Assembly: GCA_016025055.1 (NCBI GenBank)
Contig: CP065590.1
Span: 2,666,001-2,730,000, forward strand
DNA length: 64,000 bases
Direction: 5' to 3'
DNA from: Chryseobacterium indologenes
GTDB lineage: Bacteria; Bacteroidota; Bacteroidia; Flavobacteriales; Weeksellaceae
Shown here one piece after another: positions 22,283-31,376 of this stretch. Position numbers and translations under genes: made by a program. The notes under the pieces were generated by a model that saw only the letters and a list, made by a program, of their open reading frames with translations, was not told the DNA's origin and searched no databases. Each line of letters begins with the position of its first letter. Positions within the stretch are counted from its first letter, which is position 1.

Positions 22283-22777
22283 ATGAGAAAGATTAATTTT
22301 ATTATAGTATTTACTTTAATATTATTTAATTGTAAAGACACTAAGTTTCAAACGAAAATATATTATCCTAATGGAAAATTAAATTATACATCAGAAATTA
22401 AGAAAGACACTAATAAACTTATATTTTTTGATAAAAATGAAAAAGCGACTATGCATTTAAACTTTTATAAAGATCATTTTACAGGTGCTATTTGCTATAA
22501 TAAAAACCCTAATCTTCCATTTAAAGATTCTATCAATATAGATAGTTTGAATGGTCCGTATTTCTATGGTACAGAATATATTGTTTTTAAAAATGGTGCT
22601 AAGCGTATGGGAACATATAGATATAAAAGAAATTTAGATTTTGAAAAAGTACTATCTAGCATACAGCCGTTTGGTATCCATAATACCTTTGATATGAATG
22701 GAAATATTATTGGTAAAGATGAGTATATGATTATAAATGATACTATATATAATACTAAAATTGTTGAAAATGAATAG
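22283..22777 (+). CDS. Immunity lipoprotein 2a
   Basis: 164 residues; signal peptide and lipobox-like ILFNC at about residue 17. Same family as the cassette 1 immunity protein (DHFTGAICYNKN, PYFYGTEYI, GTYRYKRN, FDMNGNIIGK). It starts 4 nt after the cassette 2 toxin and overlaps the next immunity gene. Confidence 0.7.
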   Translation: MRKINFIIVFTLILFNCKDTKFQTKIYYPNGKLNYTSEIKKDTNKLIFFDKNEKATMHLNFYKDHFTGAICYNKNPNLPFKDSINIDSLNGPYFYGTEYIVFKNGAKRMGTYRYKRNLDFEKVLSSIQPFGIHNTFDMNGNIIGKDEYMIINDTIYNTKIVENE

Positions 22778-23228
22778 TTATAAATATTTTTTACATGTAG
22801 TTTTTTCATTTATTTTAATAAGCTCTTGTACTAAAAATAATGATTTAAGCTACCATCTTTATGATAAAAATGGTTTTATTAAGGTTGATGGAAAATTTAA
22901 AAGTGATCAATTTATAGATACAATTTATATCTATAAGGAGACAGATAGTGATATATATAATGATCATTTTAATACTTTTATAAAAATAGATAGCTCAAAA
23001 AATAACTTTTTTTATGGTACAGAAATCATAGAAGAAAAGAATACTCATAAACTTTTTTCTAAGGGAATGTATAGATTTAAAAAATCTAATAATGCAAAAG
23101 AGTGTTATGAAAGTAAATTAAGAACTGGATATTTCATTATTTTTAATCGTGATGGGAGTTTAAATTCAAGAAAATTATATCAGATAAAAGGGGATTCTTC
23201 TTATATTATTAAAAGACAAAGCATATAA
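22770..23228 (+). CDS. Immunity lipoprotein 2b
   Basis: 152 residues from MNSYKYFLH (an ATG 11 codons upstream lies deep in the previous gene). Lipobox ISSC at about residue 20. It is a paralogue of 2a and of the cassette 1 immunity protein ([31 protein letters not shown]). A second immunity gene with no toxin of its own suggests a lost cassette or extra protection. Confidence 0.7.
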   Translation: MNSYKYFLHVVFSFILISSCTKNNDLSYHLYDKNGFIKVDGKFKSDQFIDTIYIYKETDSDIYNDHFNTFIKIDSSKNNFFYGTEIIEEKNTHKLFSKGMYRFKKSNNAKECYESKLRTGYFIIFNRDGSLNSRKLYQIKGDSSYIIKRQSI

Positions 23229-23281
23229 TAATAATTTTAACCGCTGGCATAGCAGCTCACTAGTGTTCCTCTGGATAAAAC

Positions 23282-23307
23282 AAAGCCACTGCGTTGCGGT
23301 GGCTTTA
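23282..23307 (+). terminator. Terminator of cassette 2
   Basis: aaagccactgc / gcggtggcttt stem (one G-T pair), loop gtt. A divergent palindromic stretch (ccgctggcatagcagc, from 23240) lies where the REP-like copy sits in other junctions. Confidence 0.75.
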
Positions 23308-23313
23308 CTATAA

Positions 23314-23399
23314 GAAAACCGTTATATTTACCAGTACAAAGACATTTGGACAGACGAGTAAAAGAGAATCTTTTACGCAGGCTGCGAACGCAGTTCAGT
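23314..23399 (+). repeat. Cassette junction element J3
   Basis: RHS stub (slightly damaged: gacatttgg in place of gaccacctt) plus both hairpins. It ends cagtacggg, so the GTG start seen in J1, J5 and J6 is absent. Confidence 0.85.
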
Positions 23400-23496
23400 A
23401 CGGGTAAGTTTCGCAAGAAACAGCGCAGGCGCTCCTGAAATTACCGGAACCAACAACTATTATCCTTTTGGGCTTAACCATATCGGAGGAGGAAAT

Positions 23497-24623
23497 ATGT
23501 CTTCATTCTCCAATTATCATTCCTATAAATTTAGAGGTAAAGAACTCCAGGAAACAGGGATGTATGATTTTGGAGCCAGGATGTATATGCCTGATCTGGG
23601 AAGATGGGGCGTGATAGATCCACTGGCAGAAACGATGAGAAGATATTCTCCTTATAACTATGCTTTCAATAACCCGATCAGTTTCATAGATCCAGATGGG
23701 ATGACACCAATGAATCAGTTTAAGATGATAACCGATACTCGTCCTGATGCAACTTCAGGTTGGACAAACCCAAATTGGTTAGGAAAAGGTGGTGGATCAG
23801 GAAGTGATTATGGAGCTGTTTTAGGATCTGACGGAGGTGGCGGAGTCTATGAGAATGATTATGGAACTGTATATGAAGGAAGTTATGCAAGAGATGCTTT
23901 TTCAGATTTGGTATCAGGAAATCCTCCTCGGCCTAAGAATAAAAAGCTAAATTTTCTTCAAAGAGTTGGAAACTTCTTTAATAAATTATTGGGTAATAAT
24001 AAAGGCGTCGGTATTACAACATTTGCTGCTGGAGCACAGGTCAGTAGAATTGTTCAGATTGGAGAGTTAATTCAGTTAAATGCACAAGCTTTTTATAGTG
24101 CTAGTGGTACTTTAGCAACTCGTAGTATTTGGGCATTACCATTAATATTGAATGGGGATAGCTCTCATGCACGTGGTTATGATATACCTATTACAGGTAC
24201 AACAGATGTACCAGCAGATGATTCGGATGGTGTTGAATACTTTTATAGAGCAATGTCTTACAATGAGTATAATAAAGCTGGTGGCTATTTAACGCAGCGT
24301 ATAAATGATTTAGGAATTGATATGGGTGAAGGTCCATATGTGACGAGAAGACTTGAGTATGCACAAAGGGCAATTTTTAGTTTTGGCTATTCAGATCAGT
24401 ATGATGTTATTGTTCAATATGCTGTACCTCAAGGTACTTATGAGATGTTTAAAAATATATCTCTTCCTGCTAGAGGAGTACAATGAAGCAAAGCGAACAG
24501 CTCGGGTTACCAATTAAAAAAAGAGAGGGTGGAGATTATAATTTCTCATTTTATGGTAAAAATACACTAATTTTTAATTCAGTAGTAATTCGCCCACCAC
24601 AAATTATATCAATTAAAAAATAA
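23497..24623 (+). CDS. Orphan RHS cassette 3, putative ART-like toxin, frameshifted
   Basis: 375 residues when repaired, from the first ATG of the core ([11 protein letters not shown]). The core frame is open upstream to J3 but has no start there. Core, linker and a pre-toxin (GVGITTFAAGAQVSRIVQ to TTDVPAD) are shared with cassette 6. The tip starts VEYFYRAMSYNEY, like the first Arg motif of ADP-ribosyltransferase toxins, with YVTRRLEYAQRA and GTYEMF downstream. The frame stops at 24486; one extra A in caatg (24482-24483) would continue it through LPIKKREGGDYNFSFYG to 24623. Confidence 0.65.
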
Positions 24624-24626
24624 AAT

Positions 24627-25166
24627 ATGGAAAAATTTAATTTATTCATTTCAGCAATTGATGATGATGACGATCATATGATTGAGGTTTATAAGAAAGA
24701 CTTACTAAATAATTCAGAAATATTTTTTCATGAAATATCAAATTTTATTAGTGATAATAAGAAACATTATGATAAACTTCAATATATTATTGATTTATAC
24801 AATATATTTGATATATCCGAGCAAAGGTTAAGTATTGTAAAAAATATTGGAAATTTAATATTTCAGATATATATTGAGATAATTGATAATCTTATTAAAA
24901 ATGGTGAAGAATACAGTATATATTGCTATATTGATTTTTTTTATGTAAATAACTTTTTCTTTCGAGAGCAAGAACAAATTTTCTTTCAAAAGAGCTATGA
25001 TATATTATTCTCAAATTTAAATAACGAAGAATCAAGCTGGTTTATTATTGCTTGCTATAGATTGCTTGATTTATATTTCCATTATTGTAATGATAATTTA
25101 TATATTGAGAAGTATTTGCTAATGGGAAATAATGATTTACTTAAAAAATATATAATTAATAGGTAG
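24627..25166 (+). CDS. Putative immunity protein of cassette 3
   Basis: 179 residues, acidic, Phe/Tyr/Ile-rich, with no signal peptide or membrane helix, so cytoplasmic. No family recognised. It starts 3 nt after the repaired toxin stop, which supports both the pairing and the frame repair. Confidence 0.6.
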   Translation: MEKFNLFISAIDDDDDHMIEVYKKDLLNNSEIFFHEISNFISDNKKHYDKLQYIIDLYNIFDISEQRLSIVKNIGNLIFQIYIEIIDNLIKNGEEYSIYCYIDFFYVNNFFFREQEQIFFQKSYDILFSNLNNEESSWFIIACYRLLDLYFHYCNDNLYIEKYLLMGNNDLLKKYIINR

Positions 25167-25197
25167 TAAATTACTTGTTTTACAATCGGAGAAAAAG

Positions 25198-25226
25198 CTG
25201 CTGATAGGAGCATCTTGCTTGACCTC
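25198..25226. repeat. Degenerate REP-like copy R4
   Basis: ctgctgataggagcatcttg then cttgacc, a decayed version of the ctgctggcgcgagcatcctg-type palindrome. Confidence 0.4.
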
Positions 25227-25256
25227 TGAACAAAAAAACAGTGACTTTATTATTCT

Positions 25257-25312
25257 AAACAGTTTTATTTACCAGTACAAAGGCTACCTTGACAGCCGAG
25301 TAAAAGAGAACC
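25257..25312 (+). repeat. Degenerate junction element J4
   Basis: RHS stub (ttttatttaccagtacaaag) and the left half of the first hairpin (gagtaaaagagaacc). The rest is lost. It marks a decayed cassette between cassettes 3 and 4. Confidence 0.7.
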
Positions 25313-25390
25313 TGGCCTTGGTTTTAGCTAAATAGGTAAAGAACAGTATTTAATTAGAATGAATAAAATGAAAAATTAGAAAAAGTTACA

Positions 25391-25708
25391 ATGAATTATA
25401 ACGATTAGAAACCAACAGATATCGCATTCATAAAATCACTTGAATGGTCAGTTTCACAGTTGGAAATAGTCTTTTATTTTTAATTAAGAGGAGAAGTTAA
25501 TAAGTGGCTGGATATTTCAAGACATTTTTTTGAAATGTCAATAACTTTTAAGAATATTTCTATGCTGAAACTTGATTTTAGTGGAGGTGGCCTACAGCAG
25601 ATTCTAGGCTTTGATATATTGGATATTTCTAATAATGGCTTTGAAAAAAATAATTTTCAGATTGAAGATTATGAAAATGGTTGCATCAGTTTTTTTGTGA
25701 GGAAATAG
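25391..25708 (+). pseudogene. Decayed immunity gene of a lost cassette
   Basis: One 106-codon frame with two in-frame stops (codon 6 TAG and a TAA after VFYF). The translation WLDISRHFFEMSITFKNIS, GLQQILGFDILDIS and FQIEDYENGCISFF looks like a compact immunity-type protein that I have seen only as hypothetical. It sits between degenerate J4 and intact J5 with no toxin left. Confidence 0.6.
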
Positions 25709-25761
25709 AAATAAATAAAGTATTGAATCTTGAACAATTATTAATATTTTAAATGAATATT

Positions 25762-25795
25762 CCCTCTGGTGATGCGAGTCTCTTTTTTGTGTCAA
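25762..25795. repeat. Degenerate REP-like copy R5
   Basis: ccctctggtgatgcgagtct then a T-run and gtgtc. It keeps the cctctgg...gcgag...gtgtc layout of the other copies. Confidence 0.4.
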
Positions 25796-25807
25796 CAGAG
25801 TAAAATA

Positions 25808-25833
25808 AAAGCCACTGCATTGCGGTGGTTTTA
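25808..25833 (+). terminator. Terminator of the decayed cassette
   Basis: ccactgca / tgcggtgg stem with flanking A and T runs. Confidence 0.75.
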
Positions 25834-25839
25834 CTATAA

Positions 25840-25926
25840 GAAAACCGTTATATTTACCAGTACAAAGACCACCTTGACAGACAAGTAAAAGAGAATCTTT
25901 TACGCAGGCTGCGAACGCAGTTCAGT
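25840..25926 (+). repeat. Cassette junction element J5
   Basis: Intact RHS stub and both hairpins, ending cagtgagg, which supplies the GTG at 25925. Confidence 0.85.
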
Positions 25927-27133
25927 GAGGATAAGTTTCGCCAGAAACAGCGCAGGCGCTCCTGAAATTACCGGAATAAACAACTATTATCCATTTGGGC
26001 TTAACCATATCGGAGGTGGAAATATTTCACCTTTCTCTAACTATCATTCTTATAAATTTGGAGGCAAAGAACTTCAGGAAACAGGAATGTATGACTTTGG
26101 AGCGAGGATGTATATGCCTGATCTGGGAAGATGGGGCGTGATAGATCCTATGGCGGAGATAATGAGACGCCATAGTCCTTATAACTATGCTTTCAATAAC
26201 CCGATCAGTTTTATCGATCCTGATGGAATGGCTCCCTTGAACCAATTTAGGATGATGTCAGATTCTCGTCCTGATGCGACTTCCGGTTGGACAAACCCCA
26301 ATTGGTTGGGAAGAGGATCATACGGTAATATAGATTATGGAGAAACTTTAGCACCTGGAGGTGGTGGAGGTGTTTATGAAACTGATTATGGAACTGTATA
26401 TGAAGGAAGTTATGCGAGAGATGCTTTTTCAGATTTGGTGTCGGGAAATCCTCCTCGATCTAAAAATAATGGAAGTATTTGGAATAAAATTGGGCAATTT
26501 TTTAAAGGACTATTTAGTAAAGAAAATTTGGCTGTTGCAGCCACTTCACATGGAACACTTGAAATTGGAGAATTACAATTAATAACAGCAGAATATTATG
26601 CCAGTGCAAGAGCAGGCATTGGCATAGCGGGAGCTTCTATTGGGGCGGCAACTTTAGGTGCTATTTTGATGCCTACAATGATGAAAGATGCTGAATATAA
26701 TTGGACGAGAGATTTGCCATTAGATGTACCTATTACAACAGGAGATATAAATCGTAATGGTATATTACTGTATAGAGGAGTTTCTTCAAAAGCTAAAGGC
26801 TCTATGTATTTTGAAGCAATGCAGGGAGTTGCAATACCTGGAGGATTTAGACAAGTCGCTACAACTTTTGGTCCTCATAGGGATATGGAATTACACGCTG
26901 GAGGAGATAATCTTAGCATTTGGACTAGTTGGACTAGTGATATAAATGTTGCAAGAGATTTCGCTACGGGTAATGCATTTTACACAAATGGAGTTCCTGG
27001 GATTATTATGTCTAAAACATTTACCACAGGGCAAGCTGTTCCAAATCCTTTCACATTAGCTGAATCTGAATGGCTTGTAACTGGAGTTACATATGGAGCT
27101 AAAGTTCAATATGTTTTACCAAGATCAAAATAA
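25925..27133 (+). CDS. Orphan RHS cassette 4, ADP-ribosyltransferase-like toxin
   Basis: 402 codons from a GTG in J5. RHS core, the [14 protein letters not shown] linker, a glycine-rich hydrophobic pre-toxin (about 215-250), then an ART pattern: LLYRGV (Arg), [17 protein letters not shown] (STS) and ESEWLV (ExE, typical of arginine-directed ARTs). The order and spacing fit the R-S-E class of mono-ADP-ribosyltransferases, which modify host proteins with NAD. No signal peptide, so it is presumably inactive until recombined onto the full-length gene. Confidence 0.78.
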   Translation: MRISFARNSAGAPEITGINNYYPFGLNHIGGGNISPFSNYHSYKFGGKELQETGMYDFGARMYMPDLGRWGVIDPMAEIMRRHSPYNYAFNNPISFIDPDGMAPLNQFRMMSDSRPDATSGWTNPNWLGRGSYGNIDYGETLAPGGGGGVYETDYGTVYEGSYARDAFSDLVSGNPPRSKNNGSIWNKIGQFFKGLFSKENLAVAATSHGTLEIGELQLITAEYYASARAGIGIAGASIGAATLGAILMPTMMKDAEYNWTRDLPLDVPITTGDINRNGILLYRGVSSKAKGSMYFEAMQGVAIPGGFRQVATTFGPHRDMELHAGGDNLSIWTSWTSDINVARDFATGNAFYTNGVPGIIMSKTFTTGQAVPNPFTLAESEWLVTGVTYGAKVQYVLPRSK

Positions 27134-27143
27134 AATAATCTAT

Positions 27144-27506
27144 ATGTTAACATCAGAAGACATTTTTAAATTAATTAAAAAAGAAAGAAATTTCTTAGGT
27201 AATATTGACCAATATAAAATTAAAATCAGCAATAGTGATAACTTCGACAGAGATAACTTAATAGGAGTATATAAAATTAGACAATATAACGCTACAAGAA
27301 ATGGTAATGATAATTTATCACAAGAAATAGGTAGTCTAATACTAAGTTTGGAAAATTATTCTAATAGTAAATTGAGGTTTGTAAGTTTGTTAGGGAAAAA
27401 ATATTATGGTATGTTTTTTCTGAGTGAAAATTGGGATGAAGTTATTGGATACTTAGAGCGTGAAATTGATGAAAACGAATTTACAAGTATGGATTCAATT
27501 GATTGA
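27144..27506 (+). CDS. Putative immunity protein of cassette 4
   Basis: 120 residues from MLTSEDIFKLIKK (an ATG upstream lies within the toxin). Soluble, no signal peptide, family not recognised. It is placed 10 nt after the ART toxin; a cytoplasmic location fits a cytosolic NAD-using toxin. Confidence 0.6.
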   Translation: MLTSEDIFKLIKKERNFLGNIDQYKIKISNSDNFDRDNLIGVYKIRQYNATRNGNDNLSQEIGSLILSLENYSNSKLRFVSLLGKKYYGMFFLSENWDEVIGYLEREIDENEFTSMDSID

Positions 27507-27520
27507 TTAAGAAGAGACCC

Positions 27521-27550
27521 TCCGCTGGCGCGAGCGTCTCGCTCGTGTCA
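27521..27550. repeat. REP-like palindrome R6
   Basis: ccgctggcgcgagcgtctcg then ctcgtgtca. Stem cgagc / gctcg with loop gtctc; the best-preserved copy. Only half of the usual terminator (cctaagggttttac) follows. Confidence 0.65.
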
Positions 27551-27569
27551 CCTAAGGGTTTTACTATAA

Positions 27570-27656
27570 GAAAACCGTTATATTTACCAGTACAAAGACC
27601 ACCTTGACAGACAAGTAAAAGAGAATCTTTTACGCAGGCTGCGAACGCAGTTCAGT
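27570..27656 (+). repeat. Cassette junction element J6
   Basis: Intact RHS stub and both hairpins, with GTG at 27655. Confidence 0.85.
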
Positions 27657-28863
27657 GAGGGTAAGTTTCGTCAGAAACAGCATAGGTGCTCCTGAAATTA
27701 CAGGAACCAACAACTATTATCCATTTGGGTTAAACCATATCGGAGGAGGTAATATTTCACCTTTCTTTAACTATCATTCCTATAAATTTGGAAGCAAAGA
27801 ACTTCAGGAAACAGGGATGTATGATTTTGGAGCGAGGATGTATATGCCTGATCTGGGAAGATGGGGAGTGATAGATCCTATGGCAGAAGCCATGAGAAGG
27901 TATTCTCCTTATAACTATGCTTTCAATAACCCGATCAGTTTCATAGATCCAGATGGAAGAAAACCTCGTCAGTTTGCCATGCCTACGGATGCGAGACCTG
28001 ATGCTCCTTCAGGATGGATCAATCCTAACTGGTTAGGAAGAGGAGATGCGACTTTTGGATCTATAGAAACAGGATATGGAGGTAGTTATGGATTTGGCTC
28101 TTTATATCCACAATCAAATGGAGTTGATAACAGTTATCTTCTTAATGATCTTTTGGCAGGCTGGAAAACAAGAGGAATTAATATCGATATTTCAGGAAAT
28201 GGTAATCTTACTTACTGGACCGGAAATCCAACATTTATTAAAGGTTATTCTACAAATAATGATGTTTATGGAGAATATCATCTGGGCGTATTGAATTCAA
28301 TAACAGTTAAAAATGGTGATATTCCATTAGATGCCTATAAAAACTGGGCAGATTGGGGATCAACTGCTGTGGGTGGAGGATTTGATTATCTGGCCAAAAG
28401 AAGAACAGCTCTTTACAATAGTGGAAATTGGATTGATAACCTTGGACAAATGAGAAGTACTTCCTATGCAGGAAGAGCTAGGGGATCATTAATAGGGCTT
28501 AGAAGTGACTATTTAAGAACTACTGCGATGTATGGGAAATATGCGAAAAGAGCCGGTTATGTAGGTTATGCAATTAGCGCAGGACAAATAGGTTATGGTA
28601 TGATTCAAGATGGCGGAAAATTTGGCGTTAAAGCTAAAGTGGCAACAACAGGTGTAGTTGGTGGAATGGCAGGTGCAGCAGCTGGAGCATGGGCAGTGGG
28701 TAAACTTGGAGGACTGATTGGATCACTGATTGGGCCAGAAGGAACAGCTGGTGGAGCTGTAATTGGAGGCGTTGTTGGGGGAATTGTTGGAGGCTTTTGG
28801 GGAGGTGAAATTGCTGAGGATTGGGCTGATGGAATATTAAATAGACCTAGTAATATTAAATAA
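27655..28863 (+). CDS. Orphan RHS cassette 5, membrane-active toxin (inferred)
   Basis: 402 codons from a GTG in J6. The core is followed by the second linker type (RQFAMPTDARPDAPSGW). The last ~70 residues are glycine/alanine-rich (GMAGAAAGAWAVGKLGG, then GAVIGGVVGGIVGGFWGG), a glycine-zipper pattern expected of membrane-inserting or pore-forming tips. The partner is a membrane protein, which supports a membrane target. No enzyme motif seen. Confidence 0.68.
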   Translation: MRVSFVRNSIGAPEITGTNNYYPFGLNHIGGGNISPFFNYHSYKFGSKELQETGMYDFGARMYMPDLGRWGVIDPMAEAMRRYSPYNYAFNNPISFIDPDGRKPRQFAMPTDARPDAPSGWINPNWLGRGDATFGSIETGYGGSYGFGSLYPQSNGVDNSYLLNDLLAGWKTRGINIDISGNGNLTYWTGNPTFIKGYSTNNDVYGEYHLGVLNSITVKNGDIPLDAYKNWADWGSTAVGGGFDYLAKRRTALYNSGNWIDNLGQMRSTSYAGRARGSLIGLRSDYLRTTAMYGKYAKRAGYVGYAISAGQIGYGMIQDGGKFGVKAKVATTGVVGGMAGAAAGAWAVGKLGGLIGSLIGPEGTAGGAVIGGVVGGIVGGFWGGEIAEDWADGILNRPSNIK

Positions 28864-28874
28864 AATAAATAAAA

Positions 28875-29401
28875 ATGAATACAATTGAAATAAAAGGCAG
28901 TAAAACAAAATTATCACTATTACTATTAGGATCACTAATCTTTCTTTTTTTAGGATTATTTTTGGCTTTTAAACCTAATAGATTTATTTCTACAATATTT
29001 AAAAGTGAGACATTTATAAGTTTAGCAGGGATTTTAGCTATATTGTTTGCAGTTTTATGCTTAAGCATTTTAATTAAAAATTTCTTCAATAGATCTTTTA
29101 ATCTTGTTATAGATAAAAAGGGATTAATGATAATTCCAGTTTTGCAGGTGTAGGAATGATTTTATGGGAAGATATTGTTTCAATAAAAAAGACTACTGTC
29201 TTTTCAACGAAATTTTTGCTGATAGAGGTCAAAAATCCAGATAAGTATATACGTGTTGACAGTAAATTAAAGAAAAGGATTCTGGAAAATAATTTAAGAA
29301 CATATGGTACTCCAATAGCTATATCAGCCAATACACTGGCTTTTAACTTTGATAAACTAGAAGAAGTGATACTTAAGTCATTTAATGAATATAAAAATTG
29401 A
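28875..29401 (+). CDS. STM3941-family membrane immunity protein, frameshifted
   Basis: 175 residues when repaired. Two N-terminal membrane helices (LLLLGSLIFLFLGLFLAF and FISLAGILAILFAVLCL), then a soluble domain (WEDIVSIKKTTVFSTKFLLI, YGTPIAISANTLAFNFDKL) typical of the STM3941 family. The first frame stops at 29153; one extra A at 29126-29127 gives GLNDNSSFAGVGMILWEDI and full length. It sits 11 nt after the membrane-active toxin, so it is probably its immunity protein. Confidence 0.75.
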
Positions 29402-29410
29402 CAGGATTAA

Positions 29411-29440
29411 CCCCTGCTGGCGAGCGTCTCGACTGTGTCC
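29411..29440. repeat. REP-like palindrome R7
   Basis: cccctgctggcgagcgtctc then gactgtgtcc, partly degenerate. Confidence 0.55.
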
Positions 29441-29453
29441 CGTAAGTAAAAGT

Positions 29454-29481
29454 AAAACCCACTGCATTACAGTGGGTTTAC
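29454..29481 (+). terminator. Terminator of cassette 5
   Basis: aaacccactg / cagtgggttt stem. The arm sequence differs from the other cassette terminators by paired changes (ccc/ggg for gcc/ggc). Confidence 0.85.
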
Positions 29482-29484
29482 TAT

Positions 29485-29567
29485 AAAAAACCGTTATATT
29501 TACCAAAGACCACCTTGACAGACAAGTAAAAGAGAATCTTTTACGCAGGCTGCGAACGCAGTTCAGT
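29485..29567 (+). repeat. Cassette junction element J7
   Basis: RHS stub with a 5-nt loss (taccaaagacc), then both hairpins, ending cagtacggg (no GTG). The following 157 nt (to 29724) are untranslated RHS core without a start codon. Confidence 0.85.
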
Positions 29568-29724
29568 ACGGGTAAGTTTCGCAAGAAACAGCGCACGCGC
29601 TCCTGAAATTACCGGAACCAACAACTATTATCCATTTGGGTTAAACCAAATTGGCGGAGGGAAATCTCCTTTTTCCAATTACCATGCGTATAAGTTCGGA
29701 GGTAAAGAACTTCAGGAAACAGGG

Positions 29725-30714
29725 ATGTATGATTTTGGAGCAAGGATGTATATGCCAGATTTAGGAAGATGGGGCGTGATAGATCCATTGGCTGAAACGA
29801 TGAGAAGATATTCTCCTTATAATTATGCCTTTAACAACCCGATAAGCTTTATAGATCCTGATGGAATGGCTCCCTTGAATCAATTTAGGATGATGTCAGA
29901 TTCTCGTCCTGATGCAACTTCAGGTTGGACAAACCCCAATTGGTTGGGAAGAGGATCATACGGTAATATAGATTATGGAGAAACTTTAGCCCCTGGCGGC
30001 GGTGGCGGTGTTTATGAAACTGATTATGAAACTGTATATGAAGGAAGTTATGCAAGAGATGCTTTTTCAGATATGGTGTCGGGCAATCCTCCTCGGTCTA
30101 AGAATAAAAAGCCAAATTTTCTTCAAAAAATTGGAAACTTCTTTAATAAATTATTGGGTAATAATAAAGGCGTCGGTATTACAACATTTGCTGCTGGAGC
30201 ACAGGTCAGTAGAATTGTTCAGATTGGAGAGTTAATTCAGTTAAATGCACAAGCTTTTTATAGTGCTAGTGGTACTTTAGCAACTCGTAGTATTTGGGCA
30301 TTACCATTAATATTGAATGGGGATAGCTCTCATGCACGTGGTTATGATATACCTATTACAGGTACAACAGATGTACCGGCAGATGAGTCGGAACAGAGAA
30401 TAACATTATACCGAGGGGTTTGTGTAGGGCACTATGATTATAAAAATGCTCTCAAAGGTATGGCAGTACCATTAGGAGGGCATAATGATCCTGACTCGCA
30501 TAATTGGGGAGATACGGAAAGTGTTTTTACATCGTGGACAACTAATATAAATATTGCCCTTAAATTTGCAAATAAAAATGGGTCAGGAGGTGTACTTTTA
30601 TCAAAAGATTTTCTAGTTCGTGAAACTATACCGAGCCCAGATACATATAATGAGCAAGAAATATTAATACAAGGAATTGTTACTGGAGCATTTCCTTTCA
30701 TTCAAAAAAGATAA
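29725..30714 (+). CDS. Orphan RHS cassette 6, ADP-ribosyltransferase-like toxin
   Basis: 329 codons from the first usable ATG ([16 protein letters not shown]). The core frame is open upstream to J7 but has no start codon. Linker and pre-toxin are shared with cassette 3 up to TTDVPAD. The tip then changes to TLYRGVCVGHYDYKNAL (Arg motif), VFTSWTTNINIALKFA (STS) and YNEQEILIQG (ExE), the R-S-E pattern of mono-ADP-ribosyltransferases. No secretion signal. Confidence 0.78.
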   Translation: MYDFGARMYMPDLGRWGVIDPLAETMRRYSPYNYAFNNPISFIDPDGMAPLNQFRMMSDSRPDATSGWTNPNWLGRGSYGNIDYGETLAPGGGGGVYETDYETVYEGSYARDAFSDMVSGNPPRSKNKKPNFLQKIGNFFNKLLGNNKGVGITTFAAGAQVSRIVQIGELIQLNAQAFYSASGTLATRSIWALPLILNGDSSHARGYDIPITGTTDVPADESEQRITLYRGVCVGHYDYKNALKGMAVPLGGHNDPDSHNWGDTESVFTSWTTNINIALKFANKNGSGGVLLSKDFLVRETIPSPDTYNEQEILIQGIVTGAFPFIQKR

Positions 30715-30716
30715 AA

Positions 30717-31058
30717 ATGGAGACAACTAATATAGATCAAATATTAACTTTGTTTCGTGATAACTATAATAATCATCTATATTCAATCATTTATGAGTAT
30801 TTAGATGGTTTAACAGTATTAAAATATATTTTAATAGATAAAAGCAAAGCTATTTCAATATATACATTACGAAGTGAAATAAATAGTTTTAATGATTCCA
30901 AAATTTCAGGTTATGATGAATTATTAAAGAATCTGCTAGATTATAATGATAAAAAAGTTATAATTAGTAATTTCAATTATAAAAATAATGATATAACTAT
31001 TTTTATTAGTGATAAAATGGACAAAGTTTTGGGAATATTAAATCAAAAAACAAATTAA
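30717..31058 (+). CDS. Putative immunity protein of cassette 6
   Basis: 113 residues, soluble, starting 2 nt after the toxin stop. Family not recognised; its size is like the cassette 4 immunity protein but I see no clear sequence similarity. Confidence 0.6.
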   Translation: METTNIDQILTLFRDNYNNHLYSIIYEYLDGLTVLKYILIDKSKAISIYTLRSEINSFNDSKISGYDELLKNLLDYNDKKVIISNFNYKNNDITIFISDKMDKVLGILNQKTN

Positions 31059-31074
31059 TATCCTCCTACTGCTT

Positions 31075-31104
31075 CCAGTTGGCGCGAGCATCCTGCTCGT
31101 GTCC
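31075..31104. repeat. REP-like palindrome R8
   Basis: ccagttggcgcgagcatcct then gctcgtgtcc; cgagc / gctcg arms. Confidence 0.6.
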
Positions 31105-31118
31105 TTTCAATAAAAGTA

Positions 31119-31145
31119 AAAACCACTGCAACTGTAGTGGTTTTA
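31119..31145 (+). terminator. Terminator of cassette 6
   Basis: aaccactgca / tgtagtggtt stem with T-run. Confidence 0.85.
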
Positions 31146-31151
31146 CTATAA

Positions 31152-31219
31152 GAAAAACCGTTATATTTAGCAAGCGAGTAAAAGTGAAGCTTTTACGAAG
31201 GCTGTGAACGTAGTCCAGT
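31152..31219 (+). repeat. Cassette junction element J8 (divergent)
   Basis: Stub shortened. First hairpin gtaaaag-tgaag-cttttac; second hairpin ctgtg-aa-cgtag, where two C-to-T changes keep pairing as G-U. It ends cagtaaggg with no GTG start, and about 155 nt of start-less RHS core follow to 31376. Confidence 0.8.
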
Positions 31220-31376
31220 AAGGGTAAGTTTCGCGAGAAACAGCACAGGTGCTCCTGAAATTACCGGAACCAACAACTATTATCCATTTGGGTTAAACCA
31301 CATTGGAGGAGGAAAATCTCCTTTTTCCAATTACCATGCGTATAAGTTCGGAGGTAAAGAGCTTCAGGAAACAGGG

